Source: Arthrobacter sp. NicSoilC5
GTDB taxonomy: Bacteria > Actinomycetota > Actinomycetes > Actinomycetales > Micrococcaceae
Assembly (NCBI RefSeq): GCF_019977395.1
Contig: NZ_AP024660.1
Span: 124,001-188,000 of the forward strand
DNA: 64,000 nucleotides
Reading direction: 5' to 3'
Shown here: in pieces, positions 26,691 through 36,444 of the stretch
Position numbering within the stretch: the stretch's first letter is position 1
Layout: the number at the start of each line of letters is the position of its first letter
The notes under the pieces: model-generated
Database searches by the model: none
The model's input: the letters and a program-made list of their open reading frames with translations, nothing else
Told to the model about the DNA's origin: nothing
Made by a program: the position numbers and the translations under genes

Positions 26691-28295
26691 ATGGACGCCT
26701 TGGAAATCGCACGCTGGCAATTCGGTATCACCACGGTCTACCACTTCATGATGGTGCCGCTGACCATTGGCCTGGGCCTGGTGGTCGCCGTGATCCAGAC
26801 GGCCTGGTACCGCACCGGAAAGCCCGAGTACCTGCGCATGACCAAGTTCTGGGGAAAGCTCTTCCTCATTAACTTCATCATGGGCGTTGCCACGGGCATC
26901 GTGCAGGAGTTCCAGTTCGGCATGGCCTGGAGCGAGTACAGCCGCTTCGTCGGTGACGTCTTCGGCGCACCGCTGGCCCTTGAGGCACTCCTGGCGTTCT
27001 TCGTCGAGTCCACCTTCCTGGGCCTCTGGATCTTCGGCTGGAAGCAGCTCAAGCCCGCCATCCACCTGGCCTGCCTCTGGGTGGCCGTCATAGGATCAGC
27101 ACTTTCCGCCTACTTCATCATCGTGGCCAACAGCTGGATGCAGCACCCGGTGGGCGTGGAAATGATCAACGGCCGGCCCGTCATGACCGACGCCTGGGCA
27201 GTATTCACCAACAACACCGCCCTCGTCGCCGTCCCGCACACCCTGTTTGGTGCTCTCGCCGTAGCAGGCGGATTCCTCCTTGGCATTGCCTGGTACCACC
27301 TGTGGCGCAGGCGGCACGACGGCATTGACACCGTGGGCGCCGACGGCCGCGTCATCCCCGGTGAAGACGCCCGCATCCCCGGCCGCGACCGCACCGACCA
27401 CAGCGTGTGGATCCGGTCCCTGCGCATCGGCGCCGTGGTGGCCATGATCTCCTTCGCCGGCACCGCGGTCACCGGTGACCTGCAGGGCAAGCTCATGTTC
27501 CAGCAGCAGCCCATGAAGATGGCCGCCGCGGAGGCCGCCTGCCACGACGGCACCGGGTTCTCCGTCCTGAGCATCGGCAACGTGGGATCCAAGAACTGCG
27601 ACGACGTGGTGGCCGTGATCGAAGTCCCCGGCATCCTGTCCTTCCTGGCCAAGGGCGACTTCACCACCGAGGTCCAGGGCGTCAACAGCCTGCTGCCCGA
27701 GTACAAGGCCAACTACGGAACCCACCTGCCGGACAATCCCATCTACGGCGAACGCGCCGGCCAGGAAATCCAGTACGTCCCCGTTATGGAAGTCACTTAC
27801 TGGGGCTTCCGGATGATGATCGGCTTCGGCGGACTCGCCGCCCTGGCGGCACTAGTGGCACTCTGGCTCACCCGCAAGGGGACGGTGCCCGAAGCACGGT
27901 GGCTCATGCGGCTGGCCGTGTTCGGCATCCTGGCACCCTTCGGCGCCAATGCCGCCGGCTGGATCTTCACCGAGATGGGCCGCCAGCCGTTCGTGGTTGC
28001 GCCCAACCCGGATCCCAGCGGCATTGACCAGGTGTTCATGTTCACCGCAGCCGCCGTGTCACCGGGTGTCTCCGCAGGGGAACTGATCGCCTCCCTGGTG
28101 GCCCTGACCGCCGTGTACGCCGTCCTGCTGGTGGTGGAAGTGAAACTGCTGGTCAAGTACATCCGCGGCGGCGTGGTCTCCGCGATGCCGGAACTCGCCC
28201 ATGCACCCGCGGACGAAAACGAGGACCAGACGCCCGGCCCAGGCGGCAACGGGGACACCAAGCCCGCCGACGACGTCCTGGCCTTCGCCTACTAA
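26691..28295 (+). CDS. cydA: Cytochrome bd oxidase subunit I
   Basis: Quinol-oxidising, haem-bearing subunit of the bd-type terminal oxidase, 534 residues and about nine membrane segments. The N-terminus (ALEIARWQFGITTVYHF) contains the high-spin-haem His, the quinol loop motif QQPMKMAAAEA is present, and GRQPFVV marks the conserved region after the Q loop. The C-terminal 30 residues are hydrophilic and Pro/Asp rich. It is first in cydA-cydB-cydDC. The start follows AGTAGGGA. Regulation by the divergent BlaI-type repressor is likely from three dyads upstream. Confidence 0.97.
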   Translation: MDALEIARWQFGITTVYHFMMVPLTIGLGLVVAVIQTAWYRTGKPEYLRMTKFWGKLFLINFIMGVATGIVQEFQFGMAWSEYSRFVGDVFGAPLALEALLAFFVESTFLGLWIFGWKQLKPAIHLACLWVAVIGSALSAYFIIVANSWMQHPVGVEMINGRPVMTDAWAVFTNNTALVAVPHTLFGALAVAGGFLLGIAWYHLWRRRHDGIDTVGADGRVIPGEDARIPGRDRTDHSVWIRSLRIGAVVAMISFAGTAVTGDLQGKLMFQQQPMKMAAAEAACHDGTGFSVLSIGNVGSKNCDDVVAVIEVPGILSFLAKGDFTTEVQGVNSLLPEYKANYGTHLPDNPIYGERAGQEIQYVPVMEVTYWGFRMMIGFGGLAALAALVALWLTRKGTVPEARWLMRLAVFGILAPFGANAAGWIFTEMGRQPFVVAPNPDPSGIDQVFMFTAAAVSPGVSAGELIASLVALTAVYAVLLVVEVKLLVKYIRGGVVSAMPELAHAPADENEDQTPGPGGNGDTKPADDVLAFAY

Positions 28296-28334
28296 CCGCA
28301 TCCGGCTCCAAAGACCGAGCAGAGGAAAAACACA

Positions 28335-29384
28335 ATGGAACTGCTGCCCACCATCTGGTTCATCGCCATCGCGGTGCTGTGGACCGGCTACCTCTTCCTG
28401 GAGGGCTTCGACCTGGGCGTCGGGATGCTGATGAAGCTCTTCGCCCGCAACAACACCGAACGCCGCGTGCTCCTGAACACCATCGGGCCCGTCTGGGACG
28501 GCAACGAGGTGTGGCTGCTGACTGCAGGCGGTGCCACCTTCGCCGCCTTCCCGCTCTGGTATGCGTCCTTGTTCTCCGCGCTCTACCTGCCGCTGCTGGT
28601 GGTCCTGCTTGCCCTGATCTTCCGTGCCGTGGCGTTTGAGTACCGCGGCAAGGTGGACACCGACAGCTGGCGGAACCGTTGGGACTGGGCCATCGCGCTG
28701 GGCTCCTTCTTCGCCGCCTTCGGCGTGGGGGCCGCCCTGGCCCTCACCACCACCGGCCTGCCGCTGAACGTCAACGGCGACCGCGAGGGCGGCCCCATGG
28801 CCTGGTTCAGCGGCTACGCCCTTCTTGGCGGCGTGGCGGTAGTGGGGTTCTCCCTCCTGCACGCCTTGGCCTTCCTGGCCCTCAAGACCGACGGGGACGT
28901 CCGGCACCGGGCCCGCCAGTGGTTCGTGCGGCTCCTGCCGGTACTGCTCCTGCCCATCGCGGCATGGGCACTCGCCATCCAGTTCATGGACGGCAAGCCC
29001 TGGACCTGGGCCGCCGTCATCCTGGCCGTAGGCGCCGCCATCACTGCCTGGCTGCTGGCACGGAGGGGTTCTGAAGGCAGGGCGTTCCTGGCCCTCGGCG
29101 GCTTCCTGGTGCTGGGCACCACCGCCATCTTCGGCGCCGTGTTCCCCGTGGTGCTGCCCTCCACGCTGGACAGTGCCTTCGACCTCACCATCTCCAACGC
29201 ATCCTCCTCGGACTACACCCTGGGACTGATGAGCATTGTGGCGGCATTCGGCCTTCCCCTGGTGATTGCGTACCAGGCATGGACCTACTGGGTGTTCCGC
29301 CGCCGGGTGAGCGCCGCGCACATCCCGGAAGCCCACAGCTTCCTCCCGGCGGTCGCCGCCAGGGCCTTCACCACCAAGGGCTGA
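28335..29384 (+). CDS. cydB: Cytochrome bd oxidase subunit II
   Basis: CydB of 349 residues with about eight or nine membrane segments. The conserved start MELLPTIWFIAIAVLWTGYL and the GFDLGVG and GPVWDGNEVWL motifs are diagnostic. It pairs with CydA to form the bd oxidase, which reduces oxygen with high affinity without pumping protons. It is 39 bases after cydA with AGAGGAA before the ATG, and the next gene begins within 2 bases of its stop codon. Confidence 0.97.
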   Translation: MELLPTIWFIAIAVLWTGYLFLEGFDLGVGMLMKLFARNNTERRVLLNTIGPVWDGNEVWLLTAGGATFAAFPLWYASLFSALYLPLLVVLLALIFRAVAFEYRGKVDTDSWRNRWDWAIALGSFFAAFGVGAALALTTTGLPLNVNGDREGGPMAWFSGYALLGGVAVVGFSLLHALAFLALKTDGDVRHRARQWFVRLLPVLLLPIAAWALAIQFMDGKPWTWAAVILAVGAAITAWLLARRGSEGRAFLALGGFLVLGTTAIFGAVFPVVLPSTLDSAFDLTISNASSSDYTLGLMSIVAAFGLPLVIAYQAWTYWVFRRRVSAAHIPEAHSFLPAVAARAFTTKG

Positions 29385-29385
29385 C

Positions 29386-32300
29386 GTGCGCCCAACTTTC
29401 CCCGCCGGTCCGTCCACCCGCTCAGCGATCTATTGGCTGGGACTCCTGGCCGCGCTCAAGGCGCTGTCCCTGGTCCTGATCGGGCAGGCAGTGGCCTCCG
29501 TCCTGGCGGGACTGGTTGCCGGAAACCCGGCGTGGGGGAGCCAGCTGACCGCCGGACTTGCCGGCGTCGTCCTCCGCTCCCTGACCGTGTGGGGCCAGGC
29601 CGTCGCTGCACGCCGCGCGGCGCTGGGCGTGAAGGAGGAGCTTCGCGCTGAGCTGCTGGAGCGCGCCCTGCGCACCGGTGTGCGCGGATCCGGCCCCGGC
29701 GACGGCGGCCTGGCGGTCCTCGCCACCCGCGGCCTGGACGCCCTGGACAGCTACTACACCCAGTTCCTTCCCGCACTGGTCAACTGCGCGGCCGTTCCGC
29801 TGCTGCTGGGGGCCCGGATTCTCTTCGCGGACTGGGTGAGTGCGCTGGTCATCGTGCTGACGGTGCCGCTGATCCCGGTGTTCATGGTGCTGATCGGCCG
29901 GTACACCGAGGACAGCGTGTGGCAGGCCCAGGCGTCGCTGGCACGGCTCTCGGCGCACATGCTGGAGCTGGCCAAGGGCCTGCCGGTCCTGGTGGGGCTG
30001 GGCCGCGCCACCGCCCAACGCAAGGCCCTTGAAGAGATTTCGGAGGAATACCGCTCGCGCACCATGGGCACTTTGCGCACCGCGTTCCTGTCCGCGCTGG
30101 CCCTGGAACTCATCGCCACCATTTCGGTGGCAGTGGTGGCCGTCTTCATTGGCGTCCGGCTGGTCCATGGTGACATGCCGCTGGAGGCCGGCCTGCTGGC
30201 GCTCATCCTGGCGCCGGACTGCTACCTTCCGCTGCGCGAACTTGGCACCGCCCACCACGCCAGCGACGACGGCAGGGTGGCGCTCGCGGAAACAGCCGCC
30301 GTGACCGGGGCTCCCGAGGCTGCACCCCTGCCCGCTGCCAAGGCCGGCAGGCCCGGCGCTCCCTTGGAGGTCACCGGACTCACCGTGACGTATGCCGGCC
30401 GGTCCGGAGCCGCCGTCGGGCCCCTCACGTTCACCGCACCGCAGGACAGGATTACCGCCCTGGACGGCCCCAGCGGCGCCGGCAAGAGCACCGTCCTGGG
30501 CGTTCTCGCCGGAACGGTCGGCGACGGCGGCGGGACCAGTATTACCGGGTCCACCAGCGGACTGGACCGCCGCGCGGTGGCCTGGGTGCCGCAGCACCCC
30601 GTCATGGTGGCCGGAACCGTCCTGGACGAGGTGCTGCTCTACCTCTCACTGGACCCCGGGCACGGCCCGGACAGGTTCACCGCCGAGGAGGCTGCGCGGC
30701 GCTGCCTGGAACGCGCCGGCGCCGGGCACCTGGCAGCAAAGCACCAGGCGGAACTGAGCCCGGGCGAGCTGCGCCGGGTCGCACTGGCCCGCGGCCTGGC
30801 CCGGATCGAGGCCGGCGCCACCCTCCTGCTGCTCGACGAACCCACCGCACACCTCGATGACGCGTCCGCCGTGATCGTCGAGGACGCCATCCGCCGGCTC
30901 CGTGGCCAGGTCACCGTGATCCTGGTGGCCCACAACCAGCGCACCCGGCAGCTGGCGGACCTGCTGGTGCCGGTGGCGCCGGCGCCGGGGGCCGACGCCG
31001 TAGCCCACCAGGAGGGTGCTGCTGCCGCGTTGCTGCCCGCCACCATGCCGGCCACCCTTCCTGCCGGCCCGGCAGGAGGCCGCGCGGCAGACGAGGGGGC
31101 ACCGGACGTCGCTTCCACGGACCTCCCCGCCACACGAAACCCGGCCGCGGGCGCCCCCGCACAGGCTGCCCCCGGCGCCGCCCGCCTCCTGGCCGCCCTC
31201 CTGGCACCGGTCCGGGGCAAGTTCGCCGCAGCGGCCTTCGTCGGCACCCTGGCAGCCGTCTTCGCCGTCGCGCTTTCCGGCCTGTCCGGCTGGCTCATCA
31301 TCCGGGCCAGCGAACAACCACCCATCCTGTACCTCCTGACCGCCATCGTCGGCGTCCGGTTCTTCGGCATTGGCCGGGCTGTGTTCAGGTACTGGGAACG
31401 GCTGCTGCTGCACGATGCCGTGTTCGCCGCACTCACGCGCCTCCGCGGCCGCCTCTGGGAGTCGCTGAGCCGCAGGGCCCTGTCGCTGCGCCGGCTCCTG
31501 CAGGGCGGCAACGTGCTGGGAACGGTGATCGACGACGTCGACACTGTCCGGGACCTCCTGCCGCGCGTGGTCCTGCCGCCCGTCACGGCGCTCGTGGTGT
31601 CCATCCTGGCCGTGGCAGCCACAGGCATCCTGGTGCCGGACGCCCTTCCCGCCGTGGTGGGAGCTGCAATTGCCGGGCTGCTGCTGGCACCTGCCGCCGC
31701 CCTGTGGGGCGACCGCAAATCCGCCGCCGCCGAGCAATCCCTGCGGTCCGTCGTCCTGCGCCGCGTCACCGCTGCCCTCGATGCCCGGGCCGAACTGCAC
31801 GCCAACGGCGTGGCGCCCCGCGTGCTTGACGCCCTGCTGGCGGAGGACCGCCATGCCACGCGCGCATCGCAGCGCTCCGCCTGGGCCGACGGGCTGGGAC
31901 ATGGCGTCGCCACCGCAGCCTGCGGCACGGCAGCCCTGGCGGCCGCGTGGCTGGCCGCCCCACGCGTCGTCTCGGCCCAGGTGGCCCCGGCGACGGCGGC
32001 CGTGGTGGTCCTGCTGCTGCTCGCGCTGGTGGAACCCTACGCGGCGATGACGACGGCGGTGCGCCAGTACCCCGCGCTGCGTTCCGTCCTGCGCCGGGTG
32101 GGGGAGTCCGGGGCCCTTGACGGGGGCGGGATCCCTGACGGAGGCCGGACCCCTGGCGGCGGAGAAACCCCCGAGGGCCTGCAGCCTGTTCCCGCCAGGG
32201 CCGGGAATGCGCCAGGCGTTGAACTGGTGGGTCTGGCCGCGGCATGGCCGGGCGGCTCTCCGGTCTTCTCCGGCGTGGATGCCGTGGCAGTCCCGGGACG

Positions 32301-32868
32301 TTGGCTGGCGGTCACCGGACCGTCCGGTTCCGGCAAATCCACGCTGCTCTCGGTGCTGCTGGGCTTCCTGCCACCGGCATCCGGTCAGGTCATGGTCACC
32401 GGCCGGGCTGCCTGGTGCCCCCAGGAGGCCCACCTGTTCGATTCCACCATCCGGGGAAACCTGCTGCTGGGACGGCCCGCCACCAACGGCGCGACTCCGG
32501 CAGGGGACCACGACCTGGAGGCCGTCCTGGCCGCCGTCGGACTCTCCGCGCTGGTGGGCCGGCTGCCGGCGGGGCTGGACACCCGGATCGGGCCCGGCGG
32601 TGCCTTCCTGAGCGGCGGCGAGCGCCAGCGCCTGGCGGTAGCGCGGACCCTGCTGACGGGCGCGGAAGTGATCCTGCTGGATGAACCCACAGCGCACCTC
32701 GATGCCGGATCCGCGGCTGCCATGCTGTCCGACCTGCGCGCCGGACTGCGGGACCGCACCGTGGTGCTGGTAACGCACAACCCGGCTGACATCCACGCCG
32801 GCGACGCCCGGCTGGAGCTTGCAGCCTCCGCCGGACAGCCCCGGGGATCCCTGGCGCCCTCGCGCTGA
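29386..32868 (+). CDS. cydDC: Fused CydD-CydC thiol-reductant ABC exporter
   Basis: ABC exporter of 1160 residues that carries both halves of the CydDC cysteine/glutathione-type exporter needed to assemble cytochrome bd. The CydD half has a membrane domain (about 15-300) and an ATPase domain with Walker A GPSGAGKS (near 361), signature LSPGE (near 454) and LLLLDEPTAHLD. A Pro/Ala-rich linker (about 525-600) leads to the CydC membrane domain and a second ATPase with GPSGSGKST (near 977), LSGGERQ (near 1074) and LLDEPTAHLD. The GTG starts 1 base after the cydB stop codon, so it is in the same operon. Confidence 0.95.
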   Translation: MRPTFPAGPSTRSAIYWLGLLAALKALSLVLIGQAVASVLAGLVAGNPAWGSQLTAGLAGVVLRSLTVWGQAVAARRAALGVKEELRAELLERALRTGVRGSGPGDGGLAVLATRGLDALDSYYTQFLPALVNCAAVPLLLGARILFADWVSALVIVLTVPLIPVFMVLIGRYTEDSVWQAQASLARLSAHMLELAKGLPVLVGLGRATAQRKALEEISEEYRSRTMGTLRTAFLSALALELIATISVAVVAVFIGVRLVHGDMPLEAGLLALILAPDCYLPLRELGTAHHASDDGRVALAETAAVTGAPEAAPLPAAKAGRPGAPLEVTGLTVTYAGRSGAAVGPLTFTAPQDRITALDGPSGAGKSTVLGVLAGTVGDGGGTSITGSTSGLDRRAVAWVPQHPVMVAGTVLDEVLLYLSLDPGHGPDRFTAEEAARRCLERAGAGHLAAKHQAELSPGELRRVALARGLARIEAGATLLLLDEPTAHLDDASAVIVEDAIRRLRGQVTVILVAHNQRTRQLADLLVPVAPAPGADAVAHQEGAAAALLPATMPATLPAGPAGGRAADEGAPDVASTDLPATRNPAAGAPAQAAPGAARLLAALLAPVRGKFAAAAFVGTLAAVFAVALSGLSGWLIIRASEQPPILYLLTAIVGVRFFGIGRAVFRYWERLLLHDAVFAALTRLRGRLWESLSRRALSLRRLLQGGNVLGTVIDDVDTVRDLLPRVVLPPVTALVVSILAVAATGILVPDALPAVVGAAIAGLLLAPAAALWGDRKSAAAEQSLRSVVLRRVTAALDARAELHANGVAPRVLDALLAEDRHATRASQRSAWADGLGHGVATAACGTAALAAAWLAAPRVVSAQVAPATAAVVVLLLLALVEPYAAMTTAVRQYPALRSVLRRVGESGALDGGGIPDGGRTPGGGETPEGLQPVPARAGNAPGVELVGLAAAWPGGSPVFSGVDAVAVPGRWLAVTGPSGSGKSTLLSVLLGFLPPASGQVMVTGRAAWCPQEAHLFDSTIRGNLLLGRPATNGATPAGDHDLEAVLAAVGLSALVGRLPAGLDTRIGPGGAFLSGGERQRLAVARTLLTGAEVILLDEPTAHLDAGSAAAMLSDLRAGLRDRTVVLVTHNPADIHAGDARLELAASAGQPRGSLAPSR

Positions 32869-32869
32869 G

Positions 32870-32902
32870 CGAAGCCGGATGCGCTTCGCCGCGCCGGCTT
32901 CG
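32870..32902 (+). terminator. Hairpin after the cyd operon
   Basis: A 9-bp stem (CGAAGCCGG with CCGGCTTCG) with a 15-base loop, 2 bases after the cydDC stop codon and between convergent genes. No T-run. Confidence 0.55.
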
Positions 32903-32923
32903 GGTCCTGGCGGACCCCGGACG

Positions 32924-33442
32924 TCAGCCGTCGACGTCGTGCAGGTGGTGGACCACGTCGTGCAGGAAATACTGGGAAAGCGTCAGGACGGTGAACTCCG
33001 AGCCGTTGCTGCGCAGGCCCTTGCGGCCCCAGTCCTCTTCCGGGACGCCGGCGAAGGACTCGGCGGCCTCGTGACCTTCCGCCGCCAGTTCCGGGCCCAC
33101 CTCGGATGGATCGGCGTTGGCGTAGTCCTTCTCAAGGGCTGTCCGGTCCTGGTCCCAGTCCGCGAAGCGGGCGCCATCCTCGGCGAGCATCAGGTTCAGG
33201 CGCTGGTTGAAAAGGGTGAAGACGTCCCGCACATGGCACGCGTACTCCAGCGCCGACCACGTCTGCCCGTCGGGGCGCTCCGCCGCGTCCGGCCGGCGGA
33301 GGACGGCCAGCCACCGGGGAATCATGCTTTCGATGCTTCCGGGAACCGTGGCAGGGGTGGCGGTGGAGGCATGGAAGTTGCATTCCGGGCAGGGCCGTGA
33401 CAGGACCCAGGTCCAGTCCTTTTCATCAGGAACGATAGGCAT
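32924..33442 (-). CDS. DinB-family protein
   Basis: A 172-residue helical-bundle protein of the DinB/mycothiol-dependent maleylpyruvate isomerase superfamily. The metal-binding histidines are likely those of ALEYACHVRDV and SQYFLHDVVHHLHDV near the C-terminus. An N-terminal CPEC motif (C18, C21) is an extra possible metal site. Actinobacterial members often use mycothiol. The reaction cannot be assigned. Confidence 0.85.
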   Translation of the reverse strand: MPIVPDEKDWTWVLSRPCPECNFHASTATPATVPGSIESMIPRWLAVLRRPDAAERPDGQTWSALEYACHVRDVFTLFNQRLNLMLAEDGARFADWDQDRTALEKDYANADPSEVGPELAAEGHEAAESFAGVPEEDWGRKGLRSNGSEFTVLTLSQYFLHDVVHHLHDVDG

Positions 33443-33544
33443 GGGAGCAGTCTAAGCCGTGCGGGCCAAAAGACTCTGGGCCGGGTGCAGCGGCCCGGCC
33501 AGCGTGGCCGCATGAGCCCGGAAGCGCGCCTGGGCGCGGAGAGT

Positions 33545-33826
33545 ATGGTGCAGCTGGCTGGCCTGATGAAGCGGTTCGGCCGGAACACAGCGCTCGACGA
33601 CGTGACCCTCACCATTGGACCGGGCGAGGTGTTCGGATACCTGGGCCCCGACGGGGCAGGCAAGACCGCCACCATCCGGCTCCTGATGGGGATGCTGGGA
33701 CAGTGTGCTGGTGGCCGCGGGCACCATTGCGGTGCTGGTGGCGCTCGTCGTCGCCGGGTTCCGGCGCAGGGACGTAGCCGGGCCGGCTGAGCGGGAGGTG
33801 GCCGCAGCCCTGCTCCCCGGCGGGCC
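33545..33826 (+). pseudogene. ABC-transporter relic: ATPase N-terminus joined to permease C-terminus
   Basis: The frame from ATG 33545 encodes the first 50 residues of an ABC ATPase, including MVQLAGLMKRFGRNTALDDV and a Walker A-like GPDGAGKTATIRLLMGML. After about 33700 homology stops. In a different frame (from 33705) a typical ABC-2 permease C-terminal helix appears, VLVAAGTIAVLVALVVAGF followed by RRRD, and then runs without a stop codon into the end of the convergent parC gene. This fits one internal deletion that removed most of an ATPase gene and its permease. D replaces N/S in the GPDGAGKT P-loop. Confidence 0.75.
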
Positions 33827-36367
33827 CTACTCCGCGGCGTCCCCTGCTGCTGCGGCGTCCCCTGCTGCGCCGCCGTCCATCCACGCCATGGCCGGGCCCA
33901 CTACCTCCACGGCCTGGGAGAGCGGGACGCCCGAGCCGTCACGGCGGCCGTGTTCCTGCGGCAGTGACCGCGCCACTCCGCCGGCGGAGGACGCCTTGGC
34001 CGGCCCGTGGCCCGCCCACGCGAGGAGCAGCATGTCCTCGCCCTTGAGGAACCGGTGCGACCGGACCCCTGCAGTGGCACGCCCCTTGGCCGGATATTCG
34101 GAGAATGCGGTGACCTTGGCCGTGCCCGGGGCGGTGCCTGGGAGGGCGCCGTTGGTCCCGGCGATGGTGACCACGACGGCGGCCTCGTCCTGGGGCTGTA
34201 CGGCACCAAAGAAGATCACCTGGTCACCCGCGGCCAGTTTGATCCCGGCCATGCCGCCGGCAGTGCGCCCCTGGGGACGGACCACGGCTGCGGGGAACTT
34301 CAGCAGCTGTGCTTCCCGGGTGAGGAACACCAGTTCGGTGTCATCGGCCCCGGCCGGAGCGACTCCCACCACCACGTCCTTGTCCTTCAGAGTGATGACT
34401 TCCCAGTCTTCCCGGTTCAGCGGGTAGTCCGGCTGGACCCGCTTCACCACGCCCTGCGCGGTGCCGATGGCCAGGACTTCATCCAGCCGCACGAACGCCA
34501 CCAGGGACTCACCCTTCACCAGGGTGAGGAACTCCTTGGCCGGCACGCCGCCGGCCAGGTTGGGCAGGCCGGCCACAGGAGGCAGGACCGGCATGTCCAT
34601 GACCTGCAGCCTGAGCATCCGGCCCTGCGAGGTGACCGCCGCGATTTCGCCGCGGGCCGACGTCTTGACCACCGAGGTGTACACGTCGTGCCTGCTCCGG
34701 GGCCCTGCCTCGGCCAGCGGTTCCTGGGTGCTGGTGCGTGCCACCTGCCCGGAGGCGGTGAGGATGGCCCAGCAGGGGTCGTCAGCGATCTCGAGGGACA
34801 GCGGCGCAGCCTTGCCCTTCTTCGCCCCGGCGAGCTCGGCAGCGGCGACGGTGGGGGACACGGCCTCGGACTCCAGGAGGACCGTCCGGCGCGGGGTGCC
34901 GTGTTCCTCGGCAATCGCACCGAGTTCGTCGGAGACCACGGTGCGCAGCAGTTCCTCGGAGTCCAGGATGGCCTGGAGTTCCGCGATCTCGCGGCGCAGC
35001 TCGTCCTGCTCCTTCTCCAGCTCGATCCGGGAGTACTTGGTGAGCTGCCGCAGGCGCAGTTCAAGGATGTAGTTGGCCTGGACCTCGGTGAGGTCGTAGA
35101 TGGACATCAGCCGCTCGCGGGCCGCCGCGGCCTCGTCCGAGGACCGGATGATCTGGATGACCTCGTCGATGTCCACGATGGCGATGAGGAGGCCCTCCAC
35201 CAGGTGCAGGCGGTCCTTCTTCTTGCCCAGGCGGAAAACGGTGCGGCGACGGACCACGTTGATCCGGTGGTTGACGTACACGGACAGCAGGTCCACCAGG
35301 CCCAGCGTCTGCGGCTGGCCGTCCACCAGGGTGACGTTGTTGATGCCGAAGGAGTCCTCCATCGGCGTGTACCGGTAGAGCTGCTGCAGCACGGCGGTGG
35401 GGTTGAAGCCGTTCTTGAGCTCGATGACCAGCCGCAACCCGTGCTTGCGGTCGGTCAGGTCCACGATGTCGCTGATGCCGGTCAGCTTCTTCGCATTGAC
35501 CGCATCCTTGATCTTTTCGATCACCTTTTCCGGGCCCACCATGTACGGCAGTTCCGTGACCACCAGTCCGGTGCGGCGCGCGGAGAGCTGCTCGATTTCC
35601 ACCTTGGCCCTGGTCTTGAACGAGCCGCGGCCGGTGGCGTAGGCGTCGCGGATGCCGTCCAGGCCCACGATCCGGCCACCGCTGGGCAGGTCCGGGCCCG
35701 GGACGAACCGCATGAGGTCATCCAGGGTTGCGTCGGGGTTGGCGATCAGGTGCCGGGCGGCGGAAATGACCTCCACCAGGTTGTGCGGGGCCATGTTGGT
35801 GGCCATGCCGACGGCGATGCCGGTGGCGCCGTTGACCAGCAGGTTGGGGAAGGCGGCGGGGAGGACGTCCGGCTGGGTCAGCTGGTTGTCGTAGTTGGGG
35901 ACGAAGTCCACCACGTCTTCGTCCAGGTGGTTGGTGAGCGTGAGGGCGGCCGCCGCCAGCCGGGCCTCGGTGTACCGCGGTGCTGCCGGGCCGTCGTCGA
36001 GCGAGCCAAAGTTGCCGTGCCCGTCAATCAGGGGCAGCCGCAGCGAAAAGCCCTGCGCCATGCGCACCATGGCGTCGTAGATGGCGGCGTCACCGTGCGG
36101 GTGCAGCTTGCCCATGACTTCGCCCACCACGCGCGCACTCTTGACGTGGCCGCGGTCCGGGCGCAGGCCCATGTCGCTCATCATGTACAGGATGCGGCGC
36201 TGTACCGGCTTCAGGCCGTCCCGGGCGTCAGGCAGGGCGCGCGAGTAGATCACCGAGTAGGCGTACTCCAGGAACGAACCCTGCATCTCGGACGTGACGT
36301 CGATATCGACGATGTTCTCCGTGTAGCTGTCGTCCGCGATGGGCGTTGAATTCTGGCGGCGGGCCAT
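33827..36367 (-). CDS. parC: DNA topoisomerase IV subunit A
   Basis: Type IIA topoisomerase breakage-reunion subunit of 846 residues. The QRRILYMM region, the [12 protein letters not shown] quinolone-determining segment and the catalytic tyrosine Y132 in APRYTEAR are all visible, followed by a coiled-coil region and a C-terminal beta-pinwheel (about 510-800). The tail is Ala/Gly/Asp-rich. The position equal to E. coli GyrA Ser83 is alanine (A94). It partners the parE gene. Called topoisomerase IV rather than gyrase because the pinwheel lacks a clear GyrA-box (QRRGGKG). Confidence 0.88.
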   Translation of the reverse strand: MARRQNSTPIADDSYTENIVDIDVTSEMQGSFLEYAYSVIYSRALPDARDGLKPVQRRILYMMSDMGLRPDRGHVKSARVVGEVMGKLHPHGDAAIYDAMVRMAQGFSLRLPLIDGHGNFGSLDDGPAAPRYTEARLAAAALTLTNHLDEDVVDFVPNYDNQLTQPDVLPAAFPNLLVNGATGIAVGMATNMAPHNLVEVISAARHLIANPDATLDDLMRFVPGPDLPSGGRIVGLDGIRDAYATGRGSFKTRAKVEIEQLSARRTGLVVTELPYMVGPEKVIEKIKDAVNAKKLTGISDIVDLTDRKHGLRLVIELKNGFNPTAVLQQLYRYTPMEDSFGINNVTLVDGQPQTLGLVDLLSVYVNHRINVVRRRTVFRLGKKKDRLHLVEGLLIAIVDIDEVIQIIRSSDEAAAARERLMSIYDLTEVQANYILELRLRQLTKYSRIELEKEQDELRREIAELQAILDSEELLRTVVSDELGAIAEEHGTPRRTVLLESEAVSPTVAAAELAGAKKGKAAPLSLEIADDPCWAILTASGQVARTSTQEPLAEAGPRSRHDVYTSVVKTSARGEIAAVTSQGRMLRLQVMDMPVLPPVAGLPNLAGGVPAKEFLTLVKGESLVAFVRLDEVLAIGTAQGVVKRVQPDYPLNREDWEVITLKDKDVVVGVAPAGADDTELVFLTREAQLLKFPAAVVRPQGRTAGGMAGIKLAAGDQVIFFGAVQPQDEAAVVVTIAGTNGALPGTAPGTAKVTAFSEYPAKGRATAGVRSHRFLKGEDMLLLAWAGHGPAKASSAGGVARSLPQEHGRRDGSGVPLSQAVEVVGPAMAWMDGGAAGDAAAAGDAAE

Positions 36368-36432
36368 GGGTTTTGGTAAATCCTTCTGGGGTTACTGCGC
36401 AGCCTTGCAGGCGTGCTGCGATAGTTTGTGGC

Positions 36433-36438
36433 TAGGCT
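36433..36438 (+). promoter_or_regulatory. -10 box of the acetyltransferase gene (leaderless)
   Basis: TAGGCT lies exactly 6 bases before the ATG, with no Shine-Dalgarno between. The -35 region is weak. Confidence 0.55.
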
Positions 36439-36444
36439 AAGCCT

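Noticed and set aside
34007..36349. Open frame of 780 codons antisense to parC
   Set aside because: It mirrors parC codons in high-GC DNA, has His/Gly/Val-rich composition typical of antisense frames, and matches no family. ParC is unmistakable on the other strand.
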